Part shown: in pieces, positions 8,601-15,432 of the stretch
Numbering within the stretch: position 1 is the stretch's first letter
How the letters are laid out: each line of letters begins with the position of its first letter
Assembly: GCA_964468375.1 (NCBI GenBank)
Contig: CAYXUW010000037.1
Coordinates: 1 to 19,448, forward strand
Source of the DNA: CAYXUW01 sp964468375
GTDB lineage: Bacteria; Planctomycetota; Phycisphaerae; Sedimentisphaerales; Anaerobacaceae
Reading direction: 5' to 3'
DNA length: 19,448 nt
Program-made: the position numbers and the translations under genes
Notes under the pieces: generated by a model
Told to the model about the DNA's origin: nothing
The model's input: only the letters and a program-made list of their open reading frames with translations
Database searches by the model: none

Positions 8601-9977
8601 AGTCTTCAGCTTGAGCTTGACGAGCACTCTGCGGATGCCGGGGTAATTACGCGCCTCGAGGCATTTCTTGAGAGCTTGAAGCATTATCGCCATCGGTCGG
8701 AGAAGAAAAAGCGCGTCGCCGAAGGACCTGCGTCGGCGGAAGGGGTTAGCAGGCAGCGCACACTGTATATTCCGTATATGGGCGATTGTGCTTACGGGGT
8801 TGCCGCCTGTTTCAGGGCTTATGGTCAGCCGGCGGAGGTTATGCCGCTGGCGGACGAGGAAGCGCTTATTCAGGGCAGGGCGTTTACTTCCGGAAAAGAG
8901 TGTCTGCCCTGTGCGATTACGTCCGGCGATATGCTGAAAGTAATCAGGGACGAGAAATTTGACCCGGCGAAGACGGCCTTTTTTATGCCGGCCGCCTCCG
9001 GGCCGTGCAGGTTCGGAATGTATAGCTGTCTGCACCGGCTTATTCTCAGGTACGCCGGCGCGGAGGATATTCCGGTCATCGCTCCGAACCAGGACAGCGG
9101 TTTTTACAGAGAGTTTACCGAGGGAGTTGACGGCTCCGCCATGGGCAAGTTTATGAAGGACGCCTGGGTCGCGGTTATCGGGCTGGATTTGATGCGGAAG
9201 GTGATATTGCGCATTCGGCCTTCGGCGGCGGACGCCTCGCAGGCGCGGCAGGTGTATGAACAGTCGGTAGAAAGTTGGATTCAGGCGGTCGAGAACCGCG
9301 CCGGCTTGTCTCAGATGCGCCGGCTTATGGAGTATATTGCGGAGGATTTCGATGCAGTGAAGCTGGACAGCGATGCCCGGAAGCCGATGATAGGAATAGT
9401 CGGAGAGATTTATGTCCGCAGCCATCCGTTTGCGAACGGCAACTTAATCGCACGGCTTGAGGAACTTGGGGCGGTTTGCGATTTGGCCTCGCTGGCGGAG
9501 TGGATTTATTATACGAATTTTACCAGAAGCTGGACGGCTCGGCGCAGGGGAAGGTTCGGGGACTGGTTCACGAATATTTTTCAGGATTATTTTCAGCACA
9601 AGATTGAGCATAAGCTCGCCGAGCCGCTGGAGAGGAGATTCGGCAAGCTGGCCGAAGGATCGATAGAGGATGTCATCGGACTGGCTCAGCCGTATCTGCA
9701 TCACTCGTTCGAGGGTGAGGCGATACTGAGTATAGGTAAGATGGTAGAGTATCATCATCAGGGCTTCGGGGGCGTGGTTAATGTCATGCCGTTCGGCTGT
9801 ATGCCGTCGACGGTTGTTAGTTCGCATACGAGGCGCGTCAGTGCCGATTGCGCCAATATGCCGATTTTGAACCTGAGCTTCGACGGGCAGGAGGACGCGA
9901 CTATGACTACCCGCCTGGAGGCGTTCGTTGAGCAGGTCCGCCAGCGGCAGCCTGTCGGCTGGCCGGTTCACGTCTGA
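5607..9977 (+). CDS. 2-hydroxyacyl-CoA dehydratase activase-type fusion protein (two activase modules plus HgdB-like region)
   Basis: A single 1456-residue, probably cytoplasmic protein. Residues about 30-340 and 355-640 are two tandem ASKHA ATPase modules of the BadF/BadG/BcrA/BcrD (HgdC) family. Each has a D-V-G-S phosphate loop, an E-[MI]-G-G-Q-D-[TS]-K switch, and a C-A-A-G-T-G-S-F-L motif followed 40 residues later by a second Cys (C159/C199; C480/C520). In the family these residues bind one 4Fe-4S cluster across a homodimer. A Cys-rich knuckle follows (C645, C648, C652, then C671), then a DUF2229-like region (about 716 on, with A-Q-P-C-F-P-V-K at C765). The HgdB-like part has cysteines at 980, 1061, 1099, 1102, 1134 and 1398. 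Activators of this family use ATP to drive low-potential electron transfer to a dehydratase or reductase; here both roles seem joined in one chain. Large fusions like this occur widely and mostly lack a known substrate. The gene is monocistronic. Confidence 0.85.
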   Translation: MDKGMRPDTVASDRAGQCRLVPMRGGKGRFCIGLDVGSTSSDVVVLDSTGKSVFSDYRRTKGRPVETVRAQLGAVFKQINPSDVALAVATGSAGRFLAKLLEIPFVNEVPAQAAAIAHLSPQFQQATIIEMGGQDTKLIFLSSENGRSRVRDFALNTVCAAGTGSFLDQQAQRLGVDIEGEFGRLALQSKSVPRMAGRCSVFAKSDMIHLQQQATPTCDIIAGLCLALARNLKSDLGCGREFVRPIIFTGGVAANIGVVRALENVFELDEGGLVVPDEHFFTGAIGAVLIGRERAGREDSGNPIRLEKIDSYLARRGASLENAPRRERLGEPTLPYPESPVYGQLLANADEPISAYLGVDVGSISTNVAVIDEQKRVLAKAYLMTAGRPLEAVRQGLDIVGKKVEGKVKILGAATTGSGRYLTGDFIGADVVINEITAQAAGAAIVNPKVDTIFEIGGQDSKYISLENGVVVDFAMNHACAAGTGSFLEEQAQKLGINIKEEFAELAISSDAPIKLGERCTVFMESDLLNYQQQGAGTSELVAGLSYSIVANYLNRVVGRRRVGDNICFQGGTAFNKAVCAAFEKVVGKPIMVPDHHEVTGAIGAAFIVAEHMKKVAREGGHIESSFRGFANVSSIEYEVESFSCEHCPNHCEIKKVQLPGSEPLYYGSRCDRYNLKKKKAKTKGLGAFEFRNQRLLECAGLEGGQEGRNAGKTQIGIPMALINWQLLPLFARFFKVLGFDVVTSGRTDKRIIRMGVESVTAQPCFPVKVAYGHIAELIERRVDYIFLPSIVSMTASYPENESNQLCPYVQSLAYQAETAFGNKLGDTKILTVPIRLGEGEKLLRKSFAAIGKKLGVSASAINRAVREGFSAQADFERSLVKKGKEILSRIEPGQKLFVLVSRPYNGCDEGLNLQLSKKLAELGVRVMPMDMLPLGEAQLGDEFLHSRTYWTYGQKILRAAEIIKSDPRLFAIYLSNFSCGPDSFLLTFFKDIMGQKPSLQLELDEHSADAGVITRLEAFLESLKHYRHRSEKKKRVAEGPASAEGVSRQRTLYIPYMGDCAYGVAACFRAYGQPAEVMPLADEEALIQGRAFTSGKECLPCAITSGDMLKVIRDEKFDPAKTAFFMPAASGPCRFGMYSCLHRLILRYAGAEDIPVIAPNQDSGFYREFTEGVDGSAMGKFMKDAWVAVIGLDLMRKVILRIRPSAADASQARQVYEQSVESWIQAVENRAGLSQMRRLMEYIAEDFDAVKLDSDARKPMIGIVGEIYVRSHPFANGNLIARLEELGAVCDLASLAEWIYYTNFTRSWTARRRGRFGDWFTNIFQDYFQHKIEHKLAEPLERRFGKLAEGSIEDVIGLAQPYLHHSFEGEAILSIGKMVEYHHQGFGGVVNVMPFGCMPSTVVSSHTRRVSADCANMPILNLSFDGQEDATMTTRLEAFVEQVRQRQPVGWPVHV

Positions 9978-9995
9978 TTGCTTGTAACGGCTAAA

Positions 9996-10556
9996 CTAAT
10001 ATCGTAAGTACTTTCTGTCTTCGCGTATTTGTTCCTGCAGACTTTCCTGATCGTCGTAGGCCTTTTTCTTTTCGGCTCGGCAGTCAATCAGTTGTTTTTG
10101 AAAGGACATTATGTTTATTTCAGTCTCCGGATTTCGTTCAGCAAGATAAATTATCCTCGATAAATTGCGGTCCATATCGGCATATAGTCTGGCTTTTTTC
10201 TTGACGGCGGCGAGTTCGTCCTCCTTTGAACTGTAATCACGAGTAAGACTTTCGATTTGAGTTTCTATGATTTCTATTTCATACAGGGCAGCTTCGATTT
10301 GCTCTTTCGCCCTTTCGATTCGCAGTGCGTCCCTGTCCGGCTCGGATTCACTTTCTTTAGCCCTTTCCGGTGTTTTTTCTGCCTGCTGTTGGCTTTCGAG
10401 CAGTTCTATCCGCTCTTCCAGCTCTTCTATCCGGTTTTCCAGCGATGTCAGCCTGTCTTCTATATTCATTTCAGGCCGGTTCGGATCGGGCTCTGCCAAG
10501 ACAGATGCAATGAGAAATACAGACAAAAATCCTGTGCATATCAATAACCGTTTCAT
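9996..10556 (-). CDS. Secreted coiled-coil protein of unknown function
   Basis: A 186-residue product with a clear N-terminal signal peptide (M-K-R-L-L, then a hydrophobic core ending S-V-L-A before E-P-D), so it is probably periplasmic. The rest is highly charged, rich in Glu, Lys, Arg and Gln, with heptad-like coiled-coil segments near residues 30-56, 77-120 and 145-180, separated by a short Pro/Ser/Glu-rich linker. There is no lipobox, no transmembrane segment after the signal and no catalytic motif. I do not recognise the family. The start at 10556 was chosen because AAGGAG lies five bases before it; an ATG 15 bases upstream overlaps that site. The gene converges on the activase fusion with an 18-base gap, and faces away from the cytochrome operon. 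Confidence 0.75.
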   Translation of the reverse strand: MKRLLICTGFLSVFLIASVLAEPDPNRPEMNIEDRLTSLENRIEELEERIELLESQQQAEKTPERAKESESEPDRDALRIERAKEQIEAALYEIEIIETQIESLTRDYSSKEDELAAVKKKARLYADMDRNLSRIIYLAERNPETEINIMSFQKQLIDCRAEKKKAYDDQESLQEQIREDRKYLRY

Positions 10557-10561
10557 AATCA

Positions 10562-10567
10562 CTCCTT
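10562..10567 (-). promoter_or_regulatory. Ribosome binding site of the coiled-coil protein
   Basis: AAGGAG on the minus strand, five bases before the ATG at 10556; it decides that start over the in-frame ATG at 10571. Confidence 0.65.
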
Positions 10568-10604
10568 CCATTTACTCAGATGAGATTGAAATTTCCTCTA
10601 TCCC

Positions 10605-10632
10605 ATTTTACCTTCGAATTAGAAATCTACAA
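10605..10632 (-). promoter_or_regulatory. Possible promoter of the coiled-coil protein gene
   Basis: On the minus strand, TTGTAG (10632-10627) and TAAAAT (10610-10605) are separated by 16 bases. The -10 matches five of six consensus bases, the -35 only three. The implied start of transcription is about 40 bases before the ATG. Confidence 0.3.
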
Positions 10633-10852
10633 TCTCAAAACTTATTCTTGCTACCTGCCTGTGGGCTGTGCACTGTGCGTATGAACAGTTAAACTATATT
10701 GAATGACGCAAATTTACCTGCCGATATTGCATAATTTCTTCTTAAATGGGGTTCGCTTTTGGAATAACTCTGTAGAAACAACTCAAACTTGCCTCGGTAA
10801 AGCGGTTTTGGTAAGCTTATGTGCGATGGATGAGCACAAATCAGAGGCAGGT

Positions 10853-12169
10853 ATGGACCGTCGGAGTTTTTTGCGTTCGACGGCGGCAGTGGGGGCGGGG
10901 CTTGTTTTGTCGCCTTTTGTTTACGGAAGCGAATCCGCAAAAGGCGATGATATAAACGTTGCCCTTATCGGGGCGGGCAATCAGGGACAGGTTCTCGTCG
11001 ATGCGTGTCTTAAAATACCCGGCGTGCGGTTCAAAGCAGTCTGCGATATCTGGAAGGAATACAATCTGAAAAAGGCCTCGCGCCGATTGGCCGCCTACCG
11101 CCACGAGAATAACGCTTACATTGACTACCGCGAGATGCTCGACAAAGAAAAAGACCTCGACGCGGTTTTAGTTGCCACGCCGGATTTCTGGCATGCCGAG
11201 CATGCCGTCGCTTGTATGAAGGCGGGGCTGCACGTTTATTGCGAAAAGGAGATGTCCAATACGCTCGAAGGCGCGCGGCAAATCGTTCAGGCCGCGAGGC
11301 AGACCGGCAAGCTGCTGCAAATCGGCCATCAGCGCCGCAGCAATCCGCGGTATCTTCACTGTTATGACAAACTTCTAAAGCAGGCGAAGATTTTGGGCAG
11401 AATCACGGCTGTGAACGGTCAGTGGAATTGCAGCAAATCGGCGGGCGAGCCGCTCGGAGCGCCGGAGAAATATGCGATTGATAAGGCGACGCTGGAGAAA
11501 TACGGCTTCGAGTCGATGCATCAGTTTCGCAACTGGCGATGGTTCAAGAGTATGGGCGGCGGGCCAATCGCCGACCTCGGCTCGCACCAGATAGATATTT
11601 ACAACTGGTTCCTCGAGGCCCGTCCGAAGTCGGTCATAGCGGCCGGGGGCAGCGACTATTGGCCGGGCCGTCAGTGGTATGATAATATTATGGCCGTGTA
11701 TGAATACGAGGCGCCGTTTGGAATCGTCCGGGCGTTTTACGAAACGATTATCACCAACAGCAGTCAGGGCTATTACGAAAGTTTTCTCGGTGACGAGGCG
11801 ACGCTGGTAATTTCCGAGTCAGCTGTCAGGGGCGCTGTGTATCGCGAGCCGTCGGCGCCTGACTGGGGCAAGTGGGTCAAGATGGGTTTGATAGATGAGC
11901 CGCCGAAGGTAGAAAAGCCGAAACCCAAGCCGGGCGTTATCGACGTGCGTGAGACAATGGCTCCGCCGGCGTACAAGCTGTCGGTGAAGATGGACAAATT
12001 ATATCATCAGCCGCATTTGGAAAATTTCTTTGAGGCCATACGCGGCAGAGCGAAGCTAAACTGTCCCGGCGAGGTTGGCTATGAAACGGCCGTCACCGTG
12101 CTGAAGGTCAACGATGCGGTGGAGGCCGGCCGAAAGCTTGATTTTAATCCGGCGGAGTTTAAAGTTTAG
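10853..12169 (+). CDS. Tat-exported Gfo/Idh/MocA family oxidoreductase
   Basis: NAD(P)-dependent oxidoreductase of the glucose-fructose oxidoreductase/inositol dehydrogenase family, 438 residues. Residues 1-25 form a twin-arginine signal (D-R-R-S-F-L-R then a hydrophobic segment), so the folded protein with bound cofactor is probably exported. The Rossmann fold begins at about residue 35 with G-A-G-N-Q-G (40-45). The family E-K-P motif appears as E-K-E (131-133), keeping the catalytic Lys at 132 but replacing Pro. The C-terminal domain has D-L-G-S-H-Q-I-D (241-248), the usual D-x-G-x-H-x-x-D substrate and catalytic motif. The start at 10853 puts the Tat motif at the N-terminus and follows a GAGG-type site; upstream ATGs at 10703 and 10826 lack one. 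First gene of an apparent six-gene operon; the sugar substrate cannot be read from sequence. Confidence 0.88.
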   Translation: MDRRSFLRSTAAVGAGLVLSPFVYGSESAKGDDINVALIGAGNQGQVLVDACLKIPGVRFKAVCDIWKEYNLKKASRRLAAYRHENNAYIDYREMLDKEKDLDAVLVATPDFWHAEHAVACMKAGLHVYCEKEMSNTLEGARQIVQAARQTGKLLQIGHQRRSNPRYLHCYDKLLKQAKILGRITAVNGQWNCSKSAGEPLGAPEKYAIDKATLEKYGFESMHQFRNWRWFKSMGGGPIADLGSHQIDIYNWFLEARPKSVIAAGGSDYWPGRQWYDNIMAVYEYEAPFGIVRAFYETIITNSSQGYYESFLGDEATLVISESAVRGAVYREPSAPDWGKWVKMGLIDEPPKVEKPKPKPGVIDVRETMAPPAYKLSVKMDKLYHQPHLENFFEAIRGRAKLNCPGEVGYETAVTVLKVNDAVEAGRKLDFNPAEFKV

Positions 12170-12200
12170 GTTGCGGTTGGATAGAGCCGATTTATGGTAT

Positions 12201-14057
12201 ATGTCGATGGGTTTTAACACATTAGGCAGAGGGCTGTTTTGCACGGCGATTTTATGTTGCCTTGTTTGTATTTGCGCCGCCGAGACGGCTGATTCGGAAT
12301 TTCTCGGCGACGAAAGCGACGGCAGCCGAACCGTTTCAGTTCATCTTATGCCTCTGGTTGATGAAGAAGGCCGGGGAATTACACCCGCCGACAAGCTGCC
12401 GCTTCCGTTTTCAGTCCGTCAGAGCTGCGGGCTGTGTCACGATTATAACACAGTAAGTCACGGCTGGCATTTCAATGCGGTCGAGCCGGATGTGGCTGCC
12501 GGCCGAATCGGGCAGCCGTGGATATTCGTCGATGCCGGAGCCGCCACACAGGTTCCTCTTTCGTATCGGCCGTGGCCCGGCACATTTCATCCGGAGCAGC
12601 TCGGCATAACGCCGTGGAAATTCGTCCAGCTTTTCGGCAGACAGATGCCCGGCGGCGGAGTGGGCGAGCTTGTTAGCGATGTCCCGGAAGAGATTGACCG
12701 TCAATTCGTATCTGGCAGGCTGGAAACGAACTGTCTTGCCTGCCACAATGCCGACCCCGCCTATGACCAGTCCGAATATGTCGTCCAGATAGCCCGCCAG
12801 AATTTGCGGTGGGCGGCCACCGCCGCCTGCAGGTTCGCTTCCGTCAGCGGCTCGGCAAAGGATATGCCGAACAATTACGATTACCTGATGCCGCAGCCGT
12901 TGAATAACCCGAGATTGATTCCGCCGGCGGTCACTTATAAGAAAGATGCGTTCGACGAGAAGAACCGTGTGTTCTTTGACCTCGTTACGAAGATACCGGC
13001 CGAGCGGTGTTATTTCTGCCATTCCAATTACGATGTGGGCGAGGGCGACCCTGAGGAGTGGGCGGTTGATGAGGATGTGCACCTTTACTCGGATTTGGCT
13101 TGCGTATCCTGTCACCGTAACGGTCTTGAACATAACATTATTCGCGGCTACGAAGGCGAGGAGGTTGCTTCCGATAATCCGCTGGCGTCCGCCTCGTCCT
13201 GCGAAAGCTGTCATAACGAAGGCCGACTGGGGGCGACAGTCCCGAGGCATTTGGGCATCCCTATCGGGCACTTCGATAAGCTCGCCTGCACGGCGTGTCA
13301 CTCCGGCCGACTGCCTGAGCAAAAAACCATGCGAACCAAAACATCACGCGCGCACGGGCTGGGGGTTTACAGCGTCGACAAAACCGACAGCGTTCTTCCG
13401 CATATCATTTATCCGGTTTTTGCAAAACGGCAGGACGGCAAAATTGCCCCGCACAAACTTATCTGGCCCGCTTTCTTCGGGGTCTTAAAAGGCGGGCAGG
13501 TTTTTCCCATGAAGATTGATACTGTCCGGCCGGTGGTTACCCGCGGCAGGGAGATTTCGACTTACGGGGACTGGCCGGCTTTGACCGGTGAGCAGATAGC
13601 GAAAGCCCTCGGCTTATTACAAATGACAGCCGAGGGAGAGGCAGTTTACATCTGCGGCGGCAAGCTTCATCGACTTGATGGTAAAGGCGGCCTTATCGCC
13701 GAAGAGTACAGCGAGGCCAAACCCTATTTGTGGCCGATTGCTCACGATGTAAGGCCGGCGGCGCAGTCGCTGGGCGCGCGCCGGTGCGAGGAATGTCACT
13801 CGACGGATTCGCCGTTTTTCTTCGCGGATGTCGAGGTCGATTCGCCCATAGCTTCCGAAAAAGGAGCTGTTAAAAGTATGATTGAATTCCAGCAGCTTAA
13901 TCCTGTTTATATGAAGCTGTTTGCTTTTTCTTTTGTGTTCCGTCCCTTTTTGAAAGTCGCGGCAATTTGCTCGGCTGGGATTTTAGCGGCGGTTCTGTTA
14001 TTGTATGTTTTGAAAGCTTTGGGCTGTATAGCGAAAGTTACGGCCGGGAGGGACTGA
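12201..14057 (+). CDS. Seven-heme, membrane-anchored cytochrome c
   Basis: A 618-residue multiheme c-type cytochrome. It has seven C-x-x-C-H heme-attachment motifs, with first cysteines at residues 76, 178, 270, 301, 334, 363 and 529. The N-terminus (M-S-M-G-F, then a hydrophobic core to about residue 28) is a signal peptide, and residues about 583-610 form one C-terminal transmembrane helix, so the heme domain would sit outside the cytoplasmic membrane. The segment S-H-G-W-H-F-N-A after the first motif resembles segments in other periplasmic multiheme cytochromes. I cannot assign an enzyme activity; an electron-transfer role is the safe reading. The start at 12201 is chosen because the longer open frame from 12114 overlaps the upstream gene and hides the signal peptide; no strong ribosome binding site is visible (an ATG at 12207 is equally possible). 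It follows the oxidoreductase by 31 bases. Confidence 0.9.
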   Translation: MSMGFNTLGRGLFCTAILCCLVCICAAETADSEFLGDESDGSRTVSVHLMPLVDEEGRGITPADKLPLPFSVRQSCGLCHDYNTVSHGWHFNAVEPDVAAGRIGQPWIFVDAGAATQVPLSYRPWPGTFHPEQLGITPWKFVQLFGRQMPGGGVGELVSDVPEEIDRQFVSGRLETNCLACHNADPAYDQSEYVVQIARQNLRWAATAACRFASVSGSAKDMPNNYDYLMPQPLNNPRLIPPAVTYKKDAFDEKNRVFFDLVTKIPAERCYFCHSNYDVGEGDPEEWAVDEDVHLYSDLACVSCHRNGLEHNIIRGYEGEEVASDNPLASASSCESCHNEGRLGATVPRHLGIPIGHFDKLACTACHSGRLPEQKTMRTKTSRAHGLGVYSVDKTDSVLPHIIYPVFAKRQDGKIAPHKLIWPAFFGVLKGGQVFPMKIDTVRPVVTRGREISTYGDWPALTGEQIAKALGLLQMTAEGEAVYICGGKLHRLDGKGGLIAEEYSEAKPYLWPIAHDVRPAAQSLGARRCEECHSTDSPFFFADVEVDSPIASEKGAVKSMIEFQQLNPVYMKLFAFSFVFRPFLKVAAICSAGILAAVLLLYVLKALGCIAKVTAGRD

Positions 14058-14080
14058 CAGTTTTGTTTCGGGCATAGAAT

Positions 14081-14692
14081 ATGTTTCGCACAATTTCGAT
14101 AATCGGTTTTTTGGTTACCTTTTTCGGTATCGGCATATACTGTATGAGGTTTCCATGCTGCAGGAAGTGTCAGTGGTCGCCTGTCGCGGTTTTGAAAAGA
14201 TTTGTTCACATACTTGCAATGCTGCCGCTGGAACAAAAATTAAATCGCATAGGCGCCTTTCGCAAACTCATATATCTATTGGCACTGCTTTGCTTTTTGG
14301 TATTGGTGATTACAGGTTTTTATCCGACAGTGTTTCTTAAGCAGTCCATTTACGGTTACTGGCTGATACTGCATGCTGCTTTTGCGCCGGTCTTCGCGGT
14401 TTGTCTGGCGGTTTTGGCTGTGATGTGGGCGGGAAACTGCACCTTTGGCAAGGATGACTGGCCGGCTATGCGGAGCAGGGGCAACGAGCTGCTGCGGAAA
14501 ATATGTTTCTGGCTTATTGTCATTTTGGCTTTACCGGTGATTTTATCGATTGTGCTGAGTATGTTTAAGATTTTCGGGACGCAGGGACAGGATTTCCTTT
14601 TGCAGCTGCATCGTTACAGCGCGCTGCTTTTGGCTTTAATTATAATCTTGCATACTTACCTGACGATTCGCAGCCGGATGGGACAACAATGA
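14081..14692 (+). CDS. Cytochrome-b-like integral membrane protein
   Basis: A 203-residue membrane protein with about five transmembrane helices (near residues 3-22, 61-84, 92-116, 140-164 and 175-196). Histidines lie within helices: H98 in the third, H177 and H191 at the two ends of the fifth, plus H43 between helices one and two. This pattern resembles small heme-b membrane subunits that exchange electrons between quinone and periplasmic cytochromes (NarI/FdnI or b561-like). I infer that role mainly from the histidines and from its place 23 bases after the seven-heme cytochrome; no named family signature is certain. A cysteine cluster (C21, C26, C27, C30) just after the first helix is unusual. 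Its stop overlaps the start of the next gene by four bases (ATGA). Confidence 0.6.
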   Translation: MFRTISIIGFLVTFFGIGIYCMRFPCCRKCQWSPVAVLKRFVHILAMLPLEQKLNRIGAFRKLIYLLALLCFLVLVITGFYPTVFLKQSIYGYWLILHAAFAPVFAVCLAVLAVMWAGNCTFGKDDWPAMRSRGNELLRKICFWLIVILALPVILSIVLSMFKIFGTQGQDFLLQLHRYSALLLALIIILHTYLTIRSRMGQQ

Positions 14693-15432
14693 TGAGAAAA
14701 GAGCTGAAATTAGTTTTTATTTTGGTTTTGGCGGCGGCTGTTTTATTGGCTGCTCAGCCGGCCGAAGAAAGCCCTGCCGACCGGACACAAAAGCAGGATA
14801 CTGATAAAGCTGGAGGCCAGAAGGGTAAAACTTCCGAATTAGCTCCTGTTGATATCGAGCTTCCGAAGCCGATGTTTGTGGGCACTCCGCAGAATATTAA
14901 TGTGTCTAATCTCGAAGAGCCGCTCGGCAAGCCGCGTCCGCCGTTCTTGGCTCCGGCCGGGACGAAAAACATCGCTTTGGGCAAATCTGTTGCTGGCAGC
15001 GATGAAGAGCCGATTATCGGCGAGCTCGAAATGATAACAGACGGCGACAAGGAAGCCGCCGACGGAAGTTATGTCGAGCTGGGCCCTTTTCTGCAGAATG
15101 TTACAGTCGACCTCGGGGCCGAGTATGATATATATGCTGTTTTGGTGTGGCATTACCATAAACAGCCGAGGGTTTATTTTGACGTGGTCGTGCAGGTTGC
15201 AGATGACCCTGATTTTATTACCAATGTGCGGACACTGTTCAACAATGACACGGACAATTCCTCCGGCCTGGGAGCGGGGCCAGATATGCACTATGTTGAG
15301 ACGGCCGAGGGAAAACTTATCGACGCTAAAGGCGTCCGAGCCCGCTATGTCCGCTTATACAGCGGCGGTAACAATGCTAATGACCTGAATCACTACATAG
15401 AAGTCGAAGTCTTCGGCAAGCCCGCAATATGA
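14689..15432 (+). CDS. Secreted F5/8 type C (discoidin-like) domain protein
   Basis: A 247-residue protein with an N-terminal signal peptide (M-M-R-K-E-L-K, hydrophobic core, likely cleavage after A-A-Q or nearby), a low-complexity Lys/Glu/Gln/Pro linker to about residue 90, and a C-terminal beta-rich domain of about 155 residues. That domain has the hallmarks of the F5/8 type C fold: N-I-A-L-G-K-S at its start, V-T-V-D-L-G-A-E-Y-D-I in the middle, and A-R-Y-V-R-L-Y near the end. Such domains usually bind carbohydrate or other cell-surface ligands and do not catalyse. There are no heme motifs and no lipobox. It overlaps the upstream membrane gene by four bases (ATG at 14689, with a second ATG at 14692 as an alternative start), and overlaps the downstream gene by four bases, so it is translated as part of the electron-transfer operon. 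Confidence 0.8.
   Translation: MMRKELKLVFILVLAAAVLLAAQPAEESPADRTQKQDTDKAGGQKGKTSELAPVDIELPKPMFVGTPQNINVSNLEEPLGKPRPPFLAPAGTKNIALGKSVAGSDEEPIIGELEMITDGDKEAADGSYVELGPFLQNVTVDLGAEYDIYAVLVWHYHKQPRVYFDVVVQVADDPDFITNVRTLFNNDTDNSSGLGAGPDMHYVETAEGKLIDAKGVRARYVRLYSGGNNANDLNHYIEVEVFGKPAI

Noticed and set aside
8352..9425. A 357-residue minus-strand open frame within the activase gene (and similar long ones at 6390-7202, 7581-8351 and 9444-9971)
   Set aside because: Antisense shadows of a real gene in a region of G-rich codons; no start signals, rich in Arg, His and Pro, no recognisable domain.
10703..10852. A 50-residue extension of the Gfo/Idh protein
   Set aside because: It would bury the twin-arginine signal inside the protein; the ATG at 10853 puts the signal at the N-terminus and has a GAGG-type site upstream.
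12114..12200. Earlier start of the cytochrome overlapping the upstream gene by 56 bases
   Set aside because: It adds an Arg-rich stretch before the signal peptide; the ATG at 12201 gives a normal secretion signal.
12411..13322. A 303-residue minus-strand open frame opposite the multiheme cytochrome
   Set aside because: The plus strand has seven heme motifs, a signal peptide and a membrane anchor; the antisense frame has no motif or ribosome binding site.
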